From Methylomicrobium agile (GTDB lineage: Bacteria; Pseudomonadota; Gammaproteobacteria; Methylococcales; Methylomonadaceae): a stretch of 64,000 nt of DNA. Both the position numbers and the translations under genes were made by a program. Of this stretch, positions 58,116 through 64,000 are shown in pieces. Numbering within the stretch: position 1 is the first letter of the stretch; the number at the start of each line of letters is the position of its first letter. The notes below the pieces were generated by a model that saw nothing but the letters and a program-made list of their open reading frames with translations, was not told where the DNA came from and did not search any database. The stretch covers positions 1,674,001-1,738,000 of the forward strand of contig NZ_JPOJ01000001.1 in assembly GCF_000733855.1 (NCBI RefSeq), written 5' to 3'.

Positions 58116-60440
58116 TCAGACGGTCTCTTTCGGCCCTTGCGCGTCTGCGGGGTCGCCTTCATAAGGCGTCGCGTAGCTGCAATCCTTCTGCGGGCAGACT
58201 TTTTCCACGCCGCGCCGCTTCGTTTCCTTGACGGTCAGCACCGGCCAGTTGCATTCCGGACAGCTTTCCTTCAGCGGTGCATTCCAGAGCGCATAGTCGC
58301 ATTTCGGATATTCCGAGCAGGAATAAAAAATCTTGTTGCTGCGCGACTTGCGCTTCAGGATGCTGCCTTTTTTACACTTCGGACATTCGACGCCGGTATC
58401 GAGCGGTTTTTCCAAGGGTTCGATATGTTTGCACTTCGGGTAGGCGCTGCAGCCGATGAATTTGCCGTAGCGCCCCGATTTCAGCACCAGTGGCGAAGCG
58501 CATTTCGGGCAGGTCCGTCCATCGACAACTTCAGGCTCCGCGGCTTCGTTTTGATCCTCGTTCAGATTGCGGGTATAGGAGCAGCCCGGATAATTGGTGC
58601 AACCGATGAAGCGGCCGTTGCGGCCGAGGCGAATCGACAACGGGCTGCCGCATTCGGGGCAGCTTTCGTCGAGCGCTTCCTGGGTCACGTCCTTGCGCTG
58701 CACGTTTTCGTCTTTTTCCTGGATCAGCGTGTTGAACGGGTTCCAGAACTCGCCCATCAGCGGAATCCAGTCCTTTTCGCCGCGCGACACCGCATCGAGA
58801 TCGTCTTCGAGCTTTGCGGTGAAGTCGTAATCGACATACTTGGTGAAATGCTCGGTCAGAAACTTGTTCACGATCCGGCCGACATCGGTCGGATGGAAGC
58901 GTTTGTTTTCGAGCGTCGCGTAGTCACGGTTCTGCAGGGTCGAAATGATCGAGGCATAGGTCGACGGCCGGCCGATCCCATGCTCTTCGAGCGCCTTGAC
59001 CAGGCTCGCTTCGCTGTAGCGCGGCGGCGGTTCGGTGAAATGCTGCGCATTGACGATGTCGTTCAGCGGCACCGGTCTGCCTTCCGCAAGCGGCGGCAGA
59101 AAACTTTCCTTGTCGTCGCTGTCGCCGGCGTCGTCCCTGCCTTCCAGATAAACCGCCATGAAGCCCGGAGAGGCGATCGTCGAACCGGTCGCCCTGAATA
59201 CATGCTCATTGCGTTCGCCGCAGGTCAGATCGACCGCGATCATGTTGATCGTGGCCTGAGCCATCTGGCAGGCAATCGTGCGTTTCCAGATCAGGTCATA
59301 AAGCTTGAACTGCTCGTCGCTGAGATGCTTTTTGAGCTGAGCCGGTTGATAGCGGGGGTAAGTCGGCCGAATCGCTTCATGCGCCTCCTGGGCGTTTTTC
59401 GATTTGGTCTTGAATATCCGCGGTTCTTTCGGCACGTTTTCGGGGCCGTAGTTTTCCGCGATCATCTCGCGCATTTCGGCGACCGCCTCGACCGATAAAT
59501 TGACCGAGTCGGTCCGCATGTAGGTGATCAGCCCGGCGGTTTCGCCGCCGATGTCGATGCCTTCGTACAGCTGCTGGGCGACCATCATCGTGCGTTTGGT
59601 GGTAAAGCCGAGCTTGCGCGCGGCTTCCTGCTGCAGGGTCGAGGTCGTGAAGGGGGGCGCCGGGTTGCGCTTCTGCTGCTTCTTTTCGAGTTTGGAAACG
59701 ATCAGGCGGCCGTCCGCGGCCTCCAGCAAGGCTTGCCGGGCCCGGTCGGCGGTTTGCCGGTCGGTCATGCTGAACTGATTCAGTTTCTCGCCGGCCAGAT
59801 GAGTCAGCTTGGCCTTGAAGTTCTGCTCGTCCGCCGTCAGCAGCGCATCGATGGTCCAATATTCACGGCTCTTGAACGCTTCGATTTCCATCTCGCGTTC
59901 GACGATCATCCTGAGCGCGGGACTCTGCACACGGCCGGCGGACAGGCCGCGGCGGATCTTTTTCCAGAGCAGCGGCGACAGCTTGAAGCCGACCAGGTAA
60001 TCGAGCGCCCGCCGCGCCTGTTGCGCATTGATCAGGTTCGTTGCCAGTTCGGACGGATGCGCGATCGCTTCGGTAACTGCCTTTTTAGTGATTTCGTGAA
60101 AGACGACCCGGTGCACTGCCTTGTTTTTCAAAGCTTTTCTTTCCTTCAGCAACTCATAGAGATGCCAGGAGATCGCTTCGCCCTCGCGGTCGGGGTCGGT
60201 CGCGAGATACAAGGCGTCGGCGTCTTTGAGCGCCTTGCCGATAGCCTGCACGTGGCGCAAATTGCGTTCGATCACCTCGTATTTCATCGCGAAATGATGA
60301 TCGGGATCAACCGCGCCTTCCTTCGGGATCAAATCACGGACATGTCCATAGGACGCCAGCACCTGAAAATCCTTGCCGAGGTATTTTTCAATGGTTTTGG
60401 CCTTGGCGGGAGATTCGACGATAACAAGATTTTTGCTCAT
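58116..60440 (-). CDS. topA: DNA topoisomerase I
   Basis: A 774-residue type IA topoisomerase that relaxes negative supercoils. The Toprim domain is LVIVESPAKAKTIEKYLG and ATDPDREGEAISWHL; the active tyrosine is in GLITYMRTDSVNLS. Four C-terminal zinc-ribbon units are visible (CPECGSPLSIRLGRNGRFIGC; CPKCASPLVLKSG with FIGC; CPKCKKGSILKRK with FYSC; CPECNWPVL with CPQKDC), the last atypical. Confidence 0.96.
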   Translation of the reverse strand: MSKNLVIVESPAKAKTIEKYLGKDFQVLASYGHVRDLIPKEGAVDPDHHFAMKYEVIERNLRHVQAIGKALKDADALYLATDPDREGEAISWHLYELLKERKALKNKAVHRVVFHEITKKAVTEAIAHPSELATNLINAQQARRALDYLVGFKLSPLLWKKIRRGLSAGRVQSPALRMIVEREMEIEAFKSREYWTIDALLTADEQNFKAKLTHLAGEKLNQFSMTDRQTADRARQALLEAADGRLIVSKLEKKQQKRNPAPPFTTSTLQQEAARKLGFTTKRTMMVAQQLYEGIDIGGETAGLITYMRTDSVNLSVEAVAEMREMIAENYGPENVPKEPRIFKTKSKNAQEAHEAIRPTYPRYQPAQLKKHLSDEQFKLYDLIWKRTIACQMAQATINMIAVDLTCGERNEHVFRATGSTIASPGFMAVYLEGRDDAGDSDDKESFLPPLAEGRPVPLNDIVNAQHFTEPPPRYSEASLVKALEEHGIGRPSTYASIISTLQNRDYATLENKRFHPTDVGRIVNKFLTEHFTKYVDYDFTAKLEDDLDAVSRGEKDWIPLMGEFWNPFNTLIQEKDENVQRKDVTQEALDESCPECGSPLSIRLGRNGRFIGCTNYPGCSYTRNLNEDQNEAAEPEVVDGRTCPKCASPLVLKSGRYGKFIGCSAYPKCKHIEPLEKPLDTGVECPKCKKGSILKRKSRSNKIFYSCSEYPKCDYALWNAPLKESCPECNWPVLTVKETKRRGVEKVCPQKDCSYATPYEGDPADAQGPKETV

Positions 60441-60532
60441 TTATCCTTAAATAAAGTCAAGGCCCAAGTACGGGCGATCGGATGAATCGGTGAAGTCTTC
60501 GAACCTCGAATCGCGTACCCGAGCCTCAAACA

Positions 60533-61000
60533 TCAATGCAAATAGGTTGGAATCAGATCGTAAACGAAATCTTCCATTCGGGAAAAGGCGATTTCCTGAT
60601 CAGGTTGGCTCAACAGCACCATCAGCACGATCCATTTGAGTTTTTCGACCGAAATTTCCTCGTTTTCGAGCGCCATCGCCCGATCGATCACAATTTCGCG
60701 ATTGGCGGAGCTCAAGATGCCTTTCTGCTCCAGGAACAGGATCAGATCGAGGCAATCGGTGCTCAGCTTGGCTTTTTCCTCGGCGCAAAAAATGCGGAAC
60801 GCCGGGGCGACGGTCGGTGAAATCGCACCTTGCAAACTCAACGATTCCAGCCAGTCGAACGCCTTGCTGACTTCGATCTGTTCGAAGCCGGCTTCCAGCA
60901 ACTCGGTTCTGATCACATCGCTGTCGGGAAGAATTTCGGTTTCGCCTTCCATATAGTTTTCGAAGAGATACATCAGAACATCAAAAATATTTTCTTTCAT
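60533..61000 (-). CDS. smg: Smg family protein (DUF494)
   Basis: A 155-residue acidic helical protein (MKENIFDVLMYLFENYME, GFEQIEVSKAFDWLESL, LSSANREIVIDRAMAL, EKLKWIVLMVL). Smg is always found between dprA and topA in gammaproteobacteria, as here. Its role is unknown. Confidence 0.92.
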   Translation of the reverse strand: MKENIFDVLMYLFENYMEGETEILPDSDVIRTELLEAGFEQIEVSKAFDWLESLSLQGAISPTVAPAFRIFCAEEKAKLSTDCLDLILFLEQKGILSSANREIVIDRAMALENEEISVEKLKWIVLMVLLSQPDQEIAFSRMEDFVYDLIPTYLH

Positions 61001-61015
61001 AGCGCCCGCCAGAGA

Positions 61016-62146
61016 TTATTTAATTCGGGTATAACGGCCACCCGCGACAGCTGAAACGTAACCATTCAGCTCCAGGATTAGCAGCATTGAGGCGATCGTT
61101 TCGACCGATTTGCCGGTTTTCTCGACCAGATCGTCGATGGATGTGGGGTCATACATGACAAGATTCAATAATGTTTGCTGCTCCAGGTCAAGCATTGATT
61201 GCTCCTGCGTCGCGATGTAATTCATATCTTCTTGATAATATTGACCTAATTCCTCGACAATATCTCGCACCGTTTCGACAAGTTTGGCGCCTTCCCGAAT
61301 CAGCGCATTGCAGCCGCGCGCCAGGGGATTGTGAATCGAGCCGGGAATCGCGAAGACCTCGCGGTTTTGCTCCAGCGCCAGGCGCGCCGTGATCAGCGAG
61401 CCGCTTTCTCTGGCCGCCTCGACGACCAGAAGGCCCCGACATAAACCGCTGATGATCCGGTTGCGGCGCGGGAAATGATGCGCCTTGGCAGGAGTGCCGG
61501 GCGGCAGTTCAGTTATGATGGCGCCCTGCCCGACGATGCGCATGGCCAGGTTTTTGTTTGCGGCGGGATAGATGCGGTCCGGACCGGTGCCGACCACGGC
61601 CACGGTCAACCCTTGCCCTTCCAGAGCGCCTTCATGGCCGGCCGCATCGATTCCCAGGGCCAGGCCGCTGACAATCACGAAGCCGTGTGCGCTAAGCACT
61701 TTGGCGAACTGGAAGGCGGTTTCCCGTCCCAGTGCGGAGGGATTGCGGCTGCCTACGATCGCGATTTGCGGCCGAGCCAGGAGAGCCGGATCCCCGCGCA
61801 CGAACAGCACCGGCGGCGGATCGGCGATTTGCTTCAATAACTCGGGATAAAGAAGGTCGTCGAACGTGACGATGTGTTGATCCGCTCCGCTCGACCAAGC
61901 CAGATCGGCTTCAATCAACCGCCAGTCGGGATGCTTGATCGCCTGAATAGCGGCGGGCTTCAGACCCAGGGAGGCCAGCGCGGAGGAAGACTCGGAAAAC
62001 AGCTGCGCCGGTGAGTGCGTTTCCAACAGTTCGAGAAAAGTTCTGCTGCCGACTCCCGGCACGCGCAGCAGTGCAAGCCAATAAGAAAGATCGCAAGAGG
62101 GGGTTGACGTAACGTTACTCCGGAGTTTGAACCTTGTCGAGAACAT
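61016..62146 (-). CDS. dprA: DNA processing protein DprA
   Basis: A 376-residue protein with an N-terminal SAM-like helical part, the Rossmann core (IVGSRNPSALGRETAFQFA, VSGLALGIDAAGHEGAL, VVGTGPDRIYPAANKNL, FPRRNRIISGL, ALEQNREVFAIPGSIHNPLARGCNALIREGA) and a C-terminal winged helix. It loads RecA on incoming single strands in natural transformation. The start overlaps the end of the LysM gene by 32 bases. Confidence 0.94.
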   Translation of the reverse strand: MFSTRFKLRSNVTSTPSCDLSYWLALLRVPGVGSRTFLELLETHSPAQLFSESSSALASLGLKPAAIQAIKHPDWRLIEADLAWSSGADQHIVTFDDLLYPELLKQIADPPPVLFVRGDPALLARPQIAIVGSRNPSALGRETAFQFAKVLSAHGFVIVSGLALGIDAAGHEGALEGQGLTVAVVGTGPDRIYPAANKNLAMRIVGQGAIITELPPGTPAKAHHFPRRNRIISGLCRGLLVVEAARESGSLITARLALEQNREVFAIPGSIHNPLARGCNALIREGAKLVETVRDIVEELGQYYQEDMNYIATQEQSMLDLEQQTLLNLVMYDPTSIDDLVEKTGKSVETIASMLLILELNGYVSAVAGGRYTRIK

Positions 62147-63233
62147 GAATGTTTCGCTGCGCCTGCATCACCAGTGCATAACTGACCCGATTGAACGGCC
62201 TGAACACCATCAGCTTGCCGGCGTATTCGTCGGGCATTTGCACGGTATCGTTCTTGACCGGGCTGTAAGGGTCCGACGCGACTTTGCCGCGCTGGTAAAT
62301 GTCCAGTTCGTGGCCGGTTTTTAGGCCGTCGGAAATGCCCTTGTCGATCACCACGACATTATACCGGCCGATTTGCGTCACGCCGTCGAGTACGCCGATA
62401 ATGCTGCCTTTGATGCTTTCTTCGGGCGGCACCGGAAAATAATTCAGCATGACCTCTTCTTCGCCGATGGGAAGAACCCGGTCGCCGGCACGGATTTCAC
62501 CTTTAGCCTGCGTAATCGTCAGGGTCGCGGGGTCTCCGGGCTCCTGCAGGGTCAGGTCGGCGATGTACTTGGCTTCGTGCCCCAACACTTCCTGGGTGGT
62601 TGGATTTCTCAAGATATCGCCTTCGCGGTAGACGGCATATGTCAGACTGTCCGGCCGTTCGATCGCACGAACATACACCTTGTCGCCATTACCTGCAATC
62701 AGATGCTCTCCGGCAATGTCCACTATATAAGGCGCCTGGTTCAATTCGTTTTCACCGAGCACGCGCGGCAGGGACAGGAACTTCTGAATCGCTCCGGCCG
62801 GAATCAATTGTACGGCCTTGGCGGTTGCCGACTCGCGTATGCAGGGTTGCAGCTTGCCTTCGGGGGACAGCGCAAAACTGGTGCGTCCGTTTTGGATGTC
62901 CGCTTCGTTGAGGACGCAAGGTCCGGAGGAAGGAGAAACGGCGGCCGTTTCGGTCGGAGAGAAACTCAGCCGGGGCTGACCGTTCACCATCGAAAAATAG
63001 ACCGTGTCGCCGGGATAGATCAGATGCGGATTTTTGATCTGACTATTATAACTCCACAGAAGAGGCCATTGCCCCGGATTCTTTAAAAACTTTCCGGAGA
63101 TGTCCCAGAGCGTATCGCCCTCTACGACCGTATAGCGGTCGGGATGGGAGGGATTCAATCTGATTTCTTCGGCCAGCACCGCAGAGCAACACACCAAGGG
63201 AACTATAAAGCTGAGAATCGTTCGAAAAGCCAT
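62115..63233 (-). CDS. exported LysM-domain protein
   Basis: A 372-residue exported protein. A signal peptide (TILSFIVPLVCCSAVLA) is followed by one LysM domain (YTVVEGDTLWDISGKFLKNPGQW; NPHLIYPGDTVYF) that should bind peptidoglycan, and by a long C-terminal part with no catalytic motif that I recognise. It lies between dprA and def, where gammaproteobacteria regularly carry such a LysM gene. It diverges from def over a 101-base spacer. Confidence 0.88.
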   Translation of the reverse strand: MAFRTILSFIVPLVCCSAVLAEEIRLNPSHPDRYTVVEGDTLWDISGKFLKNPGQWPLLWSYNSQIKNPHLIYPGDTVYFSMVNGQPRLSFSPTETAAVSPSSGPCVLNEADIQNGRTSFALSPEGKLQPCIRESATAKAVQLIPAGAIQKFLSLPRVLGENELNQAPYIVDIAGEHLIAGNGDKVYVRAIERPDSLTYAVYREGDILRNPTTQEVLGHEAKYIADLTLQEPGDPATLTITQAKGEIRAGDRVLPIGEEEVMLNYFPVPPEESIKGSIIGVLDGVTQIGRYNVVVIDKGISDGLKTGHELDIYQRGKVASDPYSPVKNDTVQMPDEYAGKLMVFRPFNRVSYALVMQAQRNIHVLDKVQTPE

Positions 63234-63334
63234 AAAAAACCTGCCGAGTGTTTTTAAACTGTCTGATTTTAAAGTTTAGATGAATTCAGATAGAATTCCA
63301 GTATTGATAACAGTTACCAAGTGTGGAGAGTTCG

Positions 63335-63847
63335 TTGAGTATTTTAACCATTCTGGAATTTCCGGATGAAAGGTTGCGCAAAAAAGCCGAAAAAGTCCAG
63401 GCGATCGATGATTCGATTCGGAAACTGGTCGACGATATGTTCGAGACGATGTACGAATCGCGCGGCGTGGGGCTGGCAGCGACGCAGGTGAATGTGCAGC
63501 GGCGGGTGATCGTGATCGATGTCAGCGAAGAAAAAAATGTGCCGCTTTGCCTGATCAACCCGGAGATCGTCGCGAAAGACGGCGTCGAGGAATCCGAAGA
63601 AGGCTGCCTGTCCGTGCCCGGCTTTTTCGAGAAGGTCCAGCGGGCCGAGCATGTCCGGGTCAAGGCGCTGAATCGCGACGGCCAGCCGTTCGAACTTGAA
63701 GCGAGAGACTTGCTGGCGGTCTGTATTCAGCATGAAATAGACCATCTGGACGGCAAATTATTCGTCGATTATCTGTCCCCGCTGAAACGCCAGCGTATCA
63801 AAAAGAAACTCGAAAAAATACATAAAATGGAAGCCGGCAAAGCATGA
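63335..63847 (+). CDS. def: peptide deformylase
   Basis: A 170-residue metalloenzyme that removes the N-formyl group of new proteins. The three motifs are intact: [18 protein letters not shown] and [12 protein letters not shown] (HExxH). The start is a TTG with GGAGAG 5 bases upstream, giving the expected [15 protein letters not shown]; a GTG four codons earlier is the other choice. It overlaps fmt by four bases. Confidence 0.95.
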   Translation: MSILTILEFPDERLRKKAEKVQAIDDSIRKLVDDMFETMYESRGVGLAATQVNVQRRVIVIDVSEEKNVPLCLINPEIVAKDGVEESEEGCLSVPGFFEKVQRAEHVRVKALNRDGQPFELEARDLLAVCIQHEIDHLDGKLFVDYLSPLKRQRIKKKLEKIHKMEAGKA

Positions 63848-64000
63848 GGATCATTTTTGCCGGTACCCCCGAATTCGCGGTGCCGACCCTGAACATGCTG
63901 CTGGCTTCCGGACACGAGGTCTGCGCCGTTTATACCCAACCCGACCGTCCCGCCGGACGCGGGCGCAAGCTGCAACCGAGCCCCGTCAAAGAAACCGCCC
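63844..64000 (+). CDS. fmt: methionyl-tRNA formyltransferase, 5' part (cut by window edge)
   Basis: The first 52 codons, [16 protein letters not shown], then [16 protein letters not shown] and SPVKETA, match the formyltransferase N-terminus with the formyl-tetrahydrofolate fold. The gene continues beyond the window. It starts with ATGA overlap on def, the usual def-fmt pair that makes and then removes the formyl group. Confidence 0.96.
   Translation, partial: MRIIFAGTPEFAVPTLNMLLASGHEVCAVYTQPDRPAGRGRKLQPSPVKETA

Overview
The window is bacterial chromosome from a gammaproteobacterium of fairly high GC content. The mlaFED / kdsDC-lptCAB-rpoN-hpf-rapZ block, murA-hisG-hisD, the nrdR-ribD-ribE-ribB-ribH-nusB-thiL-pgpA run and smg-dprA-LysM-def-fmt are layouts typical of that class. 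The overall flavour (DUF3581, PA3496-family protein, a yeast-like cytosine deaminase, the CrcB/DUF190/P-type ATPase cluster) fits Methylococcales-like methanotrophs, but no methane oxidation gene is present, so the order is an inference. No rRNA, tRNA or CRISPR array was seen.

Layout. Positions 1-9000 hold accessory membrane and ion genes: a cut membrane protein, a small membrane protein, a VTT/DedA-like protein, an MgtA-type P-type ATPase, an exported protein with three 33-residue repeats, a DUF3581 protein and a CopD-like protein. Positions 9100-16600 form a partly decayed ion/fluoride region: TauE/SafE exporter, a double-length CrcB fluoride channel, two DUF190 genes, a type II cation P-type ATPase, a soluble HAD protein of the P-type-ATPase type, and at least four broken genes (an MFS transporter, a VIT-like protein, the first 55 codons of enolase, and an IS110-family transposase).

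Positions 17000-35700 are core genes: thiC behind a TPP riboswitch, hisD-hisG-murA, the Mla lipid transport genes (without mlaC), and divergently kdsD-kdsC-lptC-lptA-lptB-rpoN-hpf-rapZ (without ptsN). A minus-strand set follows: a Mut7-C protein, a response regulator with a PepSY protein, a signal-peptide-peptidase-like protease, a HAD phosphatase and rluC. RNase E (36251-38494) has a long leader and is followed by an aldehyde dehydrogenase and a CHASE-GAF-GGDEF-EAL protein.

Positions 43600-52800 are minus-strand: a cytosine deaminase, a beta-CASP nuclease, a glycerophosphodiesterase, pgpA, thiL, nusB, ribH, ribBX, ribE, ribD and nrdR. Riboflavin, thiamine and phospholipid steps sit in one likely transcription unit broken up by palindromic repeats. 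Positions 53400-57100 encode a 1230-residue iron-sulfur flavoprotein that looks like an NfnB (GltD-like) half fused to an NfnA (PyrK-like) half with a 290-residue helical N-terminus. This is the most interesting single gene here. The end holds a PA3496-family protein, grxC, topA, smg, dprA, a LysM protein, def and the start of fmt.

Many intergenic spaces hold hairpin-forming repeats, several of which end on stop codons of neighbouring genes.
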